Positions 17,474-25,918 are shown, numbered from the stretch's first letter. The stretch is DNA of 64,000 nucleotides from Pedobacter polysacchareus (GCF_019802255.1 NZ_JAHYSS010000005.1:124001-188000), one strand, 5' to 3'. Made by a program: numbers and translations. The notes: generated by a model from the sequence alone, not told the origin.

Positions 17474-18336
17474 ATCTTTAAATTCCGCTTAAACTCTGTA
17501 GGACTGACTTTCGTATACAGCTTAAAATTCCTATTAAAATTAGTCAGGTTGTTAAAGCCGGATTGAAAGCAGATATCAGTGATGTTGAGGTGGTCATTGA
17601 ACAGCAATTTGCAGGCATGGCCGATCCTGACCTCATTCACAAAATGGGTGAACGTCTTTTGCGTCCGAGCCTTGAAGTATTTGCAAAAAGCCGAGGTAGT
17701 CATGTTTGCTAATCTTGCAGCAGCCTCCAAAGAAACATCCTCTGTGAAATTGTCCATGATATAGGAATAGATGGTATTGATTCTTTGCACATCTTTCTGG
17801 TTGTGCGGGTTGGTATAGCCGATACTGGAAAGACATTTGTATTCTTTCGTTTCAGAAAGCAAGGTCAGGATGCTCAGCAATTGAATAATCCTTCTTAAGC
17901 CGTTACTTTTTAAAAGCGCTTCCAATAACAAAATGACCTTTTGATGCGTGTCTCCATACACACGGATGCCCCGGTTAATGTCTAGCAATAAATCATGAAG
18001 CTGTGGGATTTCCTTGGAATTTATAAATTCTTCGTTTAACCAATCCATTCTAAAGTAAGTCACAATAGCGGAGACCGGGAGCTCACTGTCTGGCTCATAA
18101 TACGCTTTATCATTGTACATCACATGAGGAAGATTCGGCCCGATCAATACCAGATCACCTTCCTCAAAATTCTCAATGCTATCGCCAACAATCCTTCGCC
18201 CTTTACTTGCGGTGATTAAAACCAGCTCATATTCAGTATGGAAATGCACCGGATTACTCAGGTTTTTTACATTGATTTCTTTAACAAATATCGTATGCCG
18301 GTTTACGGTGTTGGTTTCAAGCAGAAGTGGTTGCAT
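17470..18336 (-). CDS. AraC family transcriptional regulator
   Basis: A 288-residue regulator. The N-terminal cupin-like ligand domain includes PVHFHTEYELVLITASKGRRIVGDSIENFEEGDLVLIGPNLPHV, typical of sugar-sensing AraC proteins. The C-terminal 100 residues hold two helix-turn-helix motifs: LEAAARLANMTTSAFCKYFKARTQKTFTHFVNEVRIGHACKLL, and NITDICFQSGFNNLTNFNRNFK with the signature GF.n...F.r.FK. ATG 18336 is preferred to a TTG nine codons upstream. It is divergent from the PSCyt1/DUF1553 gene and convergent with the SDR gene, so it is the obvious local regulator of both arms. Confidence 0.92.
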   Translation of the reverse strand: MQPLLLETNTVNRHTIFVKEINVKNLSNPVHFHTEYELVLITASKGRRIVGDSIENFEEGDLVLIGPNLPHVMYNDKAYYEPDSELPVSAIVTYFRMDWLNEEFINSKEIPQLHDLLLDINRGIRVYGDTHQKVILLLEALLKSNGLRRIIQLLSILTLLSETKEYKCLSSIGYTNPHNQKDVQRINTIYSYIMDNFTEDVSLEAAARLANMTTSAFCKYFKARTQKTFTHFVNEVRIGHACKLLFNDHLNITDICFQSGFNNLTNFNRNFKLYTKVSPTEFKRNLKI

Positions 18337-18373
18337 TTGCTGAATTTGCAAAATATATTCCAAAAATCCATAT

Positions 18374-18415
18374 TATTGACAATATAGTGTCAGTATTAGA
18401 CAATGGACGTATTGT
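18374..18415. promoter_or_regulatory. Paired inverted repeats in the divergent araC/cytochrome promoter region
   Basis: The 145-base divergent spacer holds a perfect palindrome, TATTGACAATA (18374-18384), and a second inverted repeat, ACAAT-N6-ATTGT (18400-18415), sharing the ACAAT/ATTGT half-site. Their centres are about 28 bases apart. This is a good candidate for the operator of the adjacent AraC-type regulator. Confidence 0.45.
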
Positions 18416-18481
18416 AGAGGGCTTAAATAGGCGGTATTTTTAGTTTACACAAATAAGCCTAAACCAAACGAAAATTAAGCC

Positions 18482-21217
18482 ATGAAGTTCTTAAAAAATA
18501 AGAAACTATGGGTGCTCAGTATACTAGCTATACTAGTAGCATCAGCTGTGCTATTGATGCCCTACGAAAAAACCGTAGATTTTAATACGGAAGTAAAACC
18601 GATCATCAACAAGAAATGTATCTCTTGCCATGGTGGTGTGAAAAAGCAAGGTGGATTCTCCTTCCTATTCGAAAAAGAAGCGCTCTCTGCCACAAAAAGC
18701 GGTAAGCCAGCCATTATTCCTGGAAATCCTGAAGATAGTGAAATGATTAAACGACTAACCTCGAAAGATCCGGAATTGCGTATGCCTTATAAACATACGG
18801 CGTTGAGCGAAGAAGAAATCGACATCTTCACCAGATGGGTAAAACAAGGTGCCAAATGGGGCGACCATTGGGCCTACCTCCCAGTTAAAGAAGTCCAAAT
18901 CCCAGACGTAGACGAAGACTGGGGAAGGAATAATATCGACAAATTTATCCTGGCCAAGCTAGAATCCGAGCAGCTAAAACCTTCAGCAGAAGCAGATAAA
19001 CCGACCTTGTTAAGGAGATTGAGCCTTGATCTTATCGGAACGGTACCTTCTAAATCATTGATTCAGCAATACCTGAACGCCAAAGACTCAGATAAAGCCT
19101 ATGAGGTTCTGGTAGATTCTTTACTTGCTTCCCCACGTTTTGGAGAGAAATGGGCATCGATGTGGTTAGATGTAGCCCGTTATGCAGATACGAAAGGATA
19201 CGAATCTGATGGCAATAGAAACATCTGGCAATACCGGGATTGGGTCATCAAAGCGTTTAACCAGGACAAACCCTACAATGAATTCATTACCGAGCAAATT
19301 GCCGGCGACTTCTTTGTAAACCCTACAGACGACCAGTATATCGCCACTGCTTTCAACAGAAATACGATGACTAATGATGAAGGGGGAACTAACAATGAAG
19401 AATTCCGGGTATCTGCCGTGATGGATCGGGTAAATACCACCTGGGAAGGTCTTTTGAGTACCACGTTTGCTTGTGTACAATGCCATAGCCACCCTTATGA
19501 TCCTTTTAAGGATGATGAATATTATAAGTTCATGGCCTATTTTAACAATTCAAGAGACGAAGACCTGGCTTCTGAATATCCCTTATTGAGACAATACAAT
19601 GATTCCCTGAACAATAAGTTAGGTGCTTTAACCTCTTGGCTGAAACAAAATGTTTCAGACCAGAAATCAAAAGAGATTCATAAGTTCTTAAAAACCGGGC
19701 AGCCAAGTATCAATTCCACTACGACCGATAAATTGGTCAACGCAGTAATTGGGAACAACAACATTGCACTTTTCTTTAGAAACAATGCAGTAGCAAGAAT
19801 TGAAAAAGTAGACCTGGAACAGGTAGATCAGTTGATCTACAGATATTCCTCAGGCAAAACCGGGGGGAAGATGCAGCTGCGTTTAGATCAGCCCAACGGG
19901 CCTGTATTTGCCGAATGGAAAGTGCCTGCAACCAGCGGTGCTCAAAATCTACCTGTTGATTTTAAAGCGCAGAAAGGTGTTCATGATATTTACCTGAGCT
20001 ATTACAACCCTTCATTGACCAATAAAGATGAGGTGGTGGTTACGTTCGACTGGTTTCATTTTGGTCAGCAATTTCCAGGAAAGAACAAGCCCGATTATGC
20101 AGCACAAAAACAGACTTTCTGGGCACTCTTAAATGCCAATGTAAGAACGATCCCTGTCATGGTAGAAAATCCAGACAACAGGCTGCGTAAAACGTATGTG
20201 TTTGAACGTGGCGCATGGACTTCACATGGGAAAGAAGTGCAGCCTGGAGTACCAAAAACACTGCAGTATGCGATGCCTGCAAATGCACCAAAAAACAGAA
20301 TGGGGCTCGCCATGTGGTTAACTGATGTCAAAAACCCATTGCTTTCCAGAACCATGGCCAACCGCCTTTGGGAACAGCTGTTTGGAACCGGTATCGTGGA
20401 AACACTCGAAGATATGGGGACTCAGGGTATGAATCCAACACATAAGGAATTACTTGATCATTTATCCTGGGATCTAATGCATGATTATAAATGGAGTGTC
20501 AAAAGGATGATCAAAGAAATGGTGATGAGTGCGACTTATCGTCAGGACTCCCGATTGAGTGATCAGATCAAAGAGAAAGATCCTTTCAATAAATTCTATG
20601 CCCGTGGTCCAAGAATGCGATTGTCGGCAGAGCAATTAAGGGATCAGCACCTGGCCATCAGTGGGATGCTGAGTACTAAGATGTATGGGGTAGGTGTAAC
20701 GCCATGGCAGCCGGAAGGGATTTGGAGCTCACCCTATAATGGTGATACCTGGAACAATGCGACCGGAGAAGACCAATACAGAAGAGCCATTTATACCTAT
20801 TGGAAGAGAACTTCTCCTTATCCTTCCATGATTGCATTTGATGGTGCGATGCGAGTGGCTTGTGCACCGCGTAGGATTCGTACAAATACACCTCTACAGG
20901 CATTGGTGACACTAAATGATGGCGTATACATCGATTTGGCCAAGCATTTTGCATTCAGAATGCAAAAAGAAGGCGGCAAGGAAATCCTCAAGCAAATTGC
21001 TTCTGGATACCAGCAAATGCTGTATAAACCTATTCCTGCACAGAAGTTGAAAATATTTGATGAATTATACCGTAAAGCTTTGGCGGATTATAAAGTAAAT
21101 CCTGCTAAAGTAAAGGAACTAATGGGTACAACAGACAACAAAAGTCCGGAGACTGCTGCACTGGTGATCGTCGCAAATGCGATGCTGAATTTGGATGAAG
21201 TGGTGACAAAAAATTAA
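18482..21217 (+). CDS. PSCyt1-DUF1549-DUF1553 cytochrome protein with CBM6-like insert
   Basis: Large exported protein of 911 residues, anchored by one N-terminal helix (about 8-27). It has a planctomycete-type cytochrome domain with heme motif C46-ISC-H50, then DUF1549 (about 150-360) with a second motif C331-VQC-H335 in FACVQCHSHPYDPF. A CBM6-like beta domain lies at about 440-530 (IYRYSSGKTGGKMQLRLD...VPATSGAQNLPVDF...GVHDIYLSYY), and DUF1553 at about 600-860 (NPLLSRTMANRLWEQLFGTGIVETLEDMG and RIRTNTPLQALVTLND). The family function is not established; electron transfer linked to carbohydrate oxidation outside the inner membrane is inferred. The DUF1501 gene follows after 5 bases, the usual partner arrangement. 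Confidence 0.9.
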   Translation: MKFLKNKKLWVLSILAILVASAVLLMPYEKTVDFNTEVKPIINKKCISCHGGVKKQGGFSFLFEKEALSATKSGKPAIIPGNPEDSEMIKRLTSKDPELRMPYKHTALSEEEIDIFTRWVKQGAKWGDHWAYLPVKEVQIPDVDEDWGRNNIDKFILAKLESEQLKPSAEADKPTLLRRLSLDLIGTVPSKSLIQQYLNAKDSDKAYEVLVDSLLASPRFGEKWASMWLDVARYADTKGYESDGNRNIWQYRDWVIKAFNQDKPYNEFITEQIAGDFFVNPTDDQYIATAFNRNTMTNDEGGTNNEEFRVSAVMDRVNTTWEGLLSTTFACVQCHSHPYDPFKDDEYYKFMAYFNNSRDEDLASEYPLLRQYNDSLNNKLGALTSWLKQNVSDQKSKEIHKFLKTGQPSINSTTTDKLVNAVIGNNNIALFFRNNAVARIEKVDLEQVDQLIYRYSSGKTGGKMQLRLDQPNGPVFAEWKVPATSGAQNLPVDFKAQKGVHDIYLSYYNPSLTNKDEVVVTFDWFHFGQQFPGKNKPDYAAQKQTFWALLNANVRTIPVMVENPDNRLRKTYVFERGAWTSHGKEVQPGVPKTLQYAMPANAPKNRMGLAMWLTDVKNPLLSRTMANRLWEQLFGTGIVETLEDMGTQGMNPTHKELLDHLSWDLMHDYKWSVKRMIKEMVMSATYRQDSRLSDQIKEKDPFNKFYARGPRMRLSAEQLRDQHLAISGMLSTKMYGVGVTPWQPEGIWSSPYNGDTWNNATGEDQYRRAIYTYWKRTSPYPSMIAFDGAMRVACAPRRIRTNTPLQALVTLNDGVYIDLAKHFAFRMQKEGGKEILKQIASGYQQMLYKPIPAQKLKIFDELYRKALADYKVNPAKVKELMGTTDNKSPETAALVIVANAMLNLDEVVTKN

Positions 21218-21222
21218 TTGAT

Positions 21223-22731
21223 ATGACTAGAGATGAACTACACGCTTACCGTCTGGTAAAAGAAGCGAATGTGATCCAGGCAGCAGCATATACTCGTCGG
21301 CATTTTTTAAAGGAAAGTGCGATGGGCTTGGGTGGCCTGGCCATGGCTGCCTTATTTGGAGGATGTAATTTTGGGGCTAAAGGCAATAATCCGGTTTTAT
21401 ATGATGCTGCCCATCCCTTATTGCCAAAGTCGCCGCCGTTTTTGGGGAAAGCAAAAAGCGTGATTTATTTACACATGGCTGGTGCACCTTCACAGTTAGA
21501 ATTGTTTGATTTTAAACCGGAACTGATGAAAATGGACGGTCAGGATTGTCCGCCTTCCTTGCTGGCAGGGAAAAAGTTTGCCTTCATTACCGGCGTACCC
21601 AAAATGTTGGGACCACAGGCAAATTTTGCACAGCATGGTCAGAGCAGGGCTTGGGTGAGCGACAATATGCCTCATTTCTCGACGATGACAGATGAAGTGA
21701 GTTTCCTGAAAGCAGTGACCACTGATCAGTTTAACCATGCTCCAGCACAGTTGTTAATGCATACCGGAAGTGCCCGTTTAGGCAGGCCAAGCATCGGCAG
21801 CTGGGCAACTTATGGCCTGGGGACAGAGAATCAGAATCTGCCGGGTTTTGTAGTGCTCACCAGTGGTGGAAGTTTTCCGGATGCCGGTAAAAGTATCTGG
21901 GGAAGTGGGTTCCTGCCTTCCGTTTATCAAGGGGTACAGTGCAGAAGTGAAGGCGATCCGGTACTGTTCATTAAAGATCCGCATGGCATGAGCCGGGATT
22001 TAAGAAAAGCATCCATAGATGCCATAAACGAATCGAATTTAGAAGAGTATGCAACCTATAATGATCCCGAAATACAATCACGTGTAGCGCAATATGAGAT
22101 GGCTTACCGGATGCAGATTTCAGCACCAGAAGTGATGAACATCAACAATGAACCACAGTACATTCATGATATGTATGGCACACAGCCTGGTAAAGCCTGT
22201 TTCGCCAATAATGTATTGCTAGCTCGTAAACTGGTAGAAAAAGGGGTTCGCTTTGTGCAACTATTCGATTGGGGATGGGATGCCCATGGTGATGGACCTG
22301 CAAACTCTTTAAATATCGGCCTTAAAAATAAATGCCGCAGTACTGATAAGCCAATTACAGCGCTTTTGCTAGACCTTAAACAACGAGGAATGCTGGAGGA
22401 TACATTGGTAGTTTGGGGAGGCGAATTTGGTAGAACACCAATGATGGAAAATAGAAATGGGATACAGAATCCATACAATGGAAGAGACCACCATACCGAA
22501 GCATTCACCATGTGGATGGCAGGTGGTGGTATCAAAAAGGGCTATACGCATGGCGAAACCGACGAAATCGGTTATAGCGCTATCAGCGGAAAAGTAGATC
22601 CTTTCGATATCCAGGCCACCATTCTAAATCAACTGGGTTTCGATCATGAGCAGTTTACGTTCCCTTTCCAGGGCAGGCCATTCCGACTAACAGATGTTGC
22701 CGGGAAAGTCATCAGAGATATTGTAGCCTAG
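21223..22731 (+). CDS. DUF1501 family Tat-exported protein
   Basis: A 502-residue protein with a twin-arginine signal (TRRHFLKESAMGLGGLAMAALFGGC); the Cys at the end of the hydrophobic stretch may also be lipidated. The mature part has the DUF1501 blocks KSVIYLHMAGAPSQLELFDFKP, FAQHGQSRAWVSDNMPHFS, SWATYGLGTENQNLPGFVVL and VVWGGEFGRTPMMENRNG...GRDHHTEAFTMWMAGGG. I recall DUF1501 being placed with the alkaline phosphatase/sulfatase-like fold, but no substrate is established. Tat export suggests folding or a cofactor in the cytoplasm. It is almost always found beside DUF1549/DUF1553 proteins, as here. Confidence 0.92.
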   Translation: MTRDELHAYRLVKEANVIQAAAYTRRHFLKESAMGLGGLAMAALFGGCNFGAKGNNPVLYDAAHPLLPKSPPFLGKAKSVIYLHMAGAPSQLELFDFKPELMKMDGQDCPPSLLAGKKFAFITGVPKMLGPQANFAQHGQSRAWVSDNMPHFSTMTDEVSFLKAVTTDQFNHAPAQLLMHTGSARLGRPSIGSWATYGLGTENQNLPGFVVLTSGGSFPDAGKSIWGSGFLPSVYQGVQCRSEGDPVLFIKDPHGMSRDLRKASIDAINESNLEEYATYNDPEIQSRVAQYEMAYRMQISAPEVMNINNEPQYIHDMYGTQPGKACFANNVLLARKLVEKGVRFVQLFDWGWDAHGDGPANSLNIGLKNKCRSTDKPITALLLDLKQRGMLEDTLVVWGGEFGRTPMMENRNGIQNPYNGRDHHTEAFTMWMAGGGIKKGYTHGETDEIGYSAISGKVDPFDIQATILNQLGFDHEQFTFPFQGRPFRLTDVAGKVIRDIVA

Positions 22732-22779
22732 AATTTATTTAATCAGCACCACATTTAACAACGATTAGAAACAAACTAA

Positions 22780-23715
22780 ATGCACCAAAATAGAAGACAC
22801 TTTTTGAAAACTACCGTAACGGCTGCCGCAGGAGGGATACTTGCTCCTTATGCCGGAATTAAAGCAGCAGAACTACCTTTCGTAAAAGCAATATCAGGAT
22901 ATGAATTGCTATTTATGGCGACCTCCTGGGGTTATAACGGCTCAACAGAAGATTTTTGTGCCCTGGCCAAAAAGGAAGGTTATGAAGGGATAGAAGTTTG
23001 GTGGCCGGGAAGCGATCAAAAGGCCCAGCAAGAGCTGTTTGAGGCCTTGAAAAAACACAACCTGCAAGTCGGCTTTCTTTGTGGGGCAGGAGAGCATGAT
23101 CCCAATCAGCACCTGAACTCTTTCATGAAAAATGTAGATTCGGTCATTAGTAATGCTTTCCAGAAACCGTTATATATCAACTGTCACTCAGGTAAGGATT
23201 ACTTTACTTATGAGGAGAATAAAAAGATGATAGACTTTACGGTAAAGAAGGCAAAATCATCCGGTATCCCAATTTATCATGAAACACACCGTGGCAGGAT
23301 GCTTTATACTGCACCGATCAGTAGGAACTTTATAGAAAAGAATCCGGAGCTGCGGATTACCTTAGACATCTCTCATTGGTGTGTTGTGCATGAAAGTTTG
23401 CTGGGAAATCAAAAGGAAACCATCAAGATGGTGCTGGATCGGGTTGATCATATCCATTCCAGAGTAGGCCATCCGGAAGGACCGCAAGTGAGCGATCCTA
23501 GAGCACCAGAATGGGCGGATGCACTAAATGCGCACCTGGCATGGTGGGATCAGGTGATAGAAAGAAAGAAAAGTAAAGGAGAAAGAATGACCATTCTTAC
23601 AGAGTTTGGTCCGCCTGATTATATGCCAACTTTACCTTACACCAGACAGCCAGTTGCCGATCAATGGCAGATCAATGTATTTATGATGAATTTATTACGT
23701 AAACGCTACCAATAA
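22780..23715 (+). CDS. Tat-exported sugar phosphate isomerase/epimerase-like TIM barrel protein
   Basis: A 311-residue protein of the xylose isomerase-like TIM barrel family (AP endonuclease 2 superfamily). The N terminus is a Tat signal (NRRHFLKTTVTAAAGGIL), so it acts in the periplasm. Barrel blocks include GYEGIEVWWPG, LYINCHSGKDYFTYEENKKMIDF, IPIYHETHRGRMLYT, LRITLDISHWCVVHE and DHIHSRVGHPEGPQ, with His, Glu and Asp residues able to bind a divalent metal. It probably isomerises or epimerises a sugar or keto-sugar made by its neighbours. The spacing of 48 bases from DUF1501 and 5 bases to the next gene indicates one operon. Confidence 0.87.
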   Translation: MHQNRRHFLKTTVTAAAGGILAPYAGIKAAELPFVKAISGYELLFMATSWGYNGSTEDFCALAKKEGYEGIEVWWPGSDQKAQQELFEALKKHNLQVGFLCGAGEHDPNQHLNSFMKNVDSVISNAFQKPLYINCHSGKDYFTYEENKKMIDFTVKKAKSSGIPIYHETHRGRMLYTAPISRNFIEKNPELRITLDISHWCVVHESLLGNQKETIKMVLDRVDHIHSRVGHPEGPQVSDPRAPEWADALNAHLAWWDQVIERKKSKGERMTILTEFGPPDYMPTLPYTRQPVADQWQINVFMMNLLRKRYQ

Positions 23716-23720
23716 GCAGT

Positions 23721-25118
23721 ATGATCTATCTAACTATACCTGAATTTATTGGTCGTTTTCATCCGATATTGGTGCATTTGCCCATCGGGATTCTATTGCT
23801 GGGCTGCTTGTTTCAGCTGTTTACTATAAATAATAAGTTTGCTTTCCTGAGGCCCTCGATTCCTATCATTTGCTTGCTGGGAGCATTCGCGGCAGTGTTT
23901 TCCTGTATTACCGGGTACCTATTGTCTGAAAGCGGAGATTATGATGGAGATCTGATAGGCCTGCATTTTTGGATGGGTATCGGCGTTGCTGTGATGGCCT
24001 TGCTGCTGTATTTTATGTATTGGAAAGCGGTAAAAGAATTGTTTCTTAATCTAGTCTCCGCTGCTTTGGTCATCCTGATTACCCTGACTGGCCATTATGG
24101 TGGTTCTTTAACACATGGTTCTGATTACATGACTGCTGCATTGAAAGGGGAAAGTACTAAAGTTGCGATTCCCCCGGTTCCTGATGTACAGAAAGCAATT
24201 GCCTACACGCATTTAGTTCAGCCGTTGCTCCAAAATCGCTGTTACAGCTGTCATGGTGCAGAGAAGCAAAAAGGGAAATTGAGGATGGACAACATCAGTT
24301 TCATGTTGAAAGGCGGAGAAGATGGAGCAAGCCTGGTTCCTGGCCGGGCAAATGAAAGTGAATTGATCAAAAGAATGCTGCTGCCTATTTCTAATGATGA
24401 CCACATGCCTCCAAAAGAGAAGCCTCAGCTCAGTGCAGAAGAAATTGCTTTGCTGCAATGGTGGATCAATGAAGGCGCTGCGGCAGATAAAAAAGTAGCA
24501 GAGTTGAAACAACCGGAAGAGATAAAACCAGTGTTGATGAGTTTTCAGGTTGGCGCTGCAGTAGCAAAGAAAACACTTGCTGCGGATATTCCAGAAGAAG
24601 AAGTAGATAAAGGGGATGCCGCTGCAATTGAAAAGTTAAAGAAGGCGGGAGTCGTGGTAATTCCGGTATTGAGCAATAGCAATTATTTATCGGCCAGCTT
24701 TGTGACCGCAAAATCAGACCCAGAGACTTTGAAGTTATTGGAGCCTTTAAAAAAGCAATTGATCTGGTTGAATCTGGCAAATACTTCCATCACAGACCAA
24801 AGTATGGCAGATGTGGCCAAGCTGCAAAGCCTGCGAAAAATTAACCTGAGCCACACCGGAATAACCGATAAAGCTTTAAGCCTGTTAAAAAGCCTTCCCA
24901 AATTGCAAGTCTTAAATCTGGTAGGGACAAAAGTCACAGCCACGGGGATGATTACTCAGCTAAAAGGATTGAAAGACCTGCAATACCTTTACCTGTATCA
25001 AACCGGCGTGGAGGAGAAAGACCAGGCTAAACTGAAAACCAGCTTCAGTAAGCTGAAGCTTGATTTCGGAAATTACAGTTTACCCGTTTTAGCGCAAGAC
25101 ACCACCGTATTTAAATAA
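23721..25118 (+). CDS. DUF2231 membrane protein fused to cytochrome c domain and leucine-rich repeats
   Basis: A 465-residue inner membrane protein. The first 140 residues have about four membrane helices and the DUF2231 opening FIGRFHPILVHLPIGILLLG. A planctomycete-type cytochrome domain follows, with C174-YSC-H178 and the GKLRMDN and HMPPKEKPQLSAEEIALLQWWI blocks. After a K/E/A-rich linker the last 125 residues form about four leucine-rich repeats (LIWLNLANTSITDQSM, LRKINLSHTGITDKAL, LQVLNLVGTKVTATGM). It could pass electrons from the periplasmic cytochrome to the membrane, while the repeats bind a partner. It is the last gene of the operon. Confidence 0.9.
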   Translation: MIYLTIPEFIGRFHPILVHLPIGILLLGCLFQLFTINNKFAFLRPSIPIICLLGAFAAVFSCITGYLLSESGDYDGDLIGLHFWMGIGVAVMALLLYFMYWKAVKELFLNLVSAALVILITLTGHYGGSLTHGSDYMTAALKGESTKVAIPPVPDVQKAIAYTHLVQPLLQNRCYSCHGAEKQKGKLRMDNISFMLKGGEDGASLVPGRANESELIKRMLLPISNDDHMPPKEKPQLSAEEIALLQWWINEGAAADKKVAELKQPEEIKPVLMSFQVGAAVAKKTLAADIPEEEVDKGDAAAIEKLKKAGVVVIPVLSNSNYLSASFVTAKSDPETLKLLEPLKKQLIWLNLANTSITDQSMADVAKLQSLRKINLSHTGITDKALSLLKSLPKLQVLNLVGTKVTATGMITQLKGLKDLQYLYLYQTGVEEKDQAKLKTSFSKLKLDFGNYSLPVLAQDTTVFK

Positions 25119-25126
25119 AACATAAT

Positions 25127-25161
25127 GATAAGAGGCCTATTACAGAAATAGGTCTCTTATC
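25127..25161 (+). terminator. Long hairpin after the cytochrome operon
   Basis: A 15-bp stem with one G-U pair, GATAAGAGGCCTATT (25127-25141) against AATAGGTCTCTTATC (25147-25161), has a 5-base loop. It starts 9 bases after the stop. No T-run follows on +, so it may protect or end the transcript weakly rather than act as a classic terminator. Confidence 0.55.
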
Positions 25162-25395
25162 AAGAGTAAAAATGCTGCTATTGTGTTTGTTGTCAAAGAT
25201 GTTGTGGCTGTTGAGGTAAAATCTACTTAAGACCTTTAAACTTGAAAATGGGTTCTTTTTAAGCTTTAGAGCTGATTAAACTTACACTGACTTTTTTTCT
25301 TTAAATCTGTCAAATTTTCTTTTTGAGACGCATGAAAACTGAAAATTTTTCAGAAAAAACCAGCATAAACTACCTAAAAACCTTGTTTTTTCAAT

Positions 25396-25412
25396 TTGGC
25401 ACAGCAGTTGAA
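25396..25412 (+). promoter_or_regulatory. Candidate sigma-54 (-24/-12) promoter of hsp20
   Basis: The bases read TTGGCACAGCAGTTGAA: a perfect -24 TTGGCAC followed after five bases by TTGA, against the consensus TTGC at -12. The second base of the -12 dinucleotide is therefore off. It sits 65 bases before the hsp20 ATG. No TAnnTTTG promoter is better placed. Confidence 0.42.
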
Positions 25413-25462
25413 ATATGCCTGGTGTATTTGATTTTTTAATTGATAGACCACAATCTAAAAAT

Positions 25463-25470
25463 AAAGGAGG
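25463..25470 (+). promoter_or_regulatory. Strong Shine-Dalgarno sequence of hsp20
   Basis: AAAGGAGG lies 7 bases before the ATG at 25478. Most other starts in this window have no Shine-Dalgarno match, which is normal for Bacteroidota, so this near-perfect site is unusual and suggests very high translation during stress. Confidence 0.8.
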
Positions 25471-25477
25471 ATAATAT

Positions 25478-25918
25478 ATGTCACTAGTAAAATTTAATAA
25501 CGGAGCAAAAAACACTGGATTAATGAACGATTTCAATGATGTTTTCGGATCAATATTTACCGATGCGTTATTGCCAAGTCACCTGATCAATAAAGTGCCT
25601 GCTGTAAATATCAGCGAAACTAATGATCAGTACCATATAGAAATGGCCGTTCCAGGTTTGAAAAAAGAAGATTTTAAAGTTAATATTGAAGGAGATGTAT
25701 TGACCATCTCTGCAGAAGTTAAAAAAGAAGAGCAAAAAGAAGATAAGCAATATAAGAAACAAGAGTTCAGTTATACTTCTTTCTTACGTTCTTTCACCTT
25801 GCCTGATTCAGTAGATGCTGCAAGCGTTAATGCAACCTATAAAGATGGTGTATTGGTGATTGAAGTTGCTAAAAAAGAAGAAGCTAAAAACGCTGTACGT
25901 CAGATTGAAATTAAATAA
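25478..25918 (+). CDS. Small heat shock protein, Hsp20/alpha-crystallin family
   Basis: A 146-residue ATP-independent holdase chaperone. The alpha-crystallin domain spans about 37-140: VPAVNISETNDQYHIEMAVPGLKKEDFKVNIEGDVLTISAE, FSYTSFLRSFTLPDSVDAASVNATYKDGVLVIEVAK. The A-x-x-x-D-G-V-L motif and the final V-I-E-V strand are clear; the C-terminal extension is very short, ending RQIEIK. The short N-terminal arm contains FNDVFGSIFTDALLP. It is a single gene with its own promoter region, strong ribosome binding site and terminator, matching an inducible stress gene. Confidence 0.95.
   Translation: MSLVKFNNGAKNTGLMNDFNDVFGSIFTDALLPSHLINKVPAVNISETNDQYHIEMAVPGLKKEDFKVNIEGDVLTISAEVKKEEQKEDKQYKKQEFSYTSFLRSFTLPDSVDAASVNATYKDGVLVIEVAKKEEAKNAVRQIEIK

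Larger units (their letters stand above)
25119..25477. other. 359-base gene-free region before hsp20
   Basis: Apart from a terminator-like hairpin at its left end, a palindrome CTGAAAATTTTTCAG (25339-25353, one mismatch) and the promoter signals for hsp20, this AT-rich stretch shows no convincing gene. A 25282-25536 antisense reading frame looks non-coding. Confidence 0.6.
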
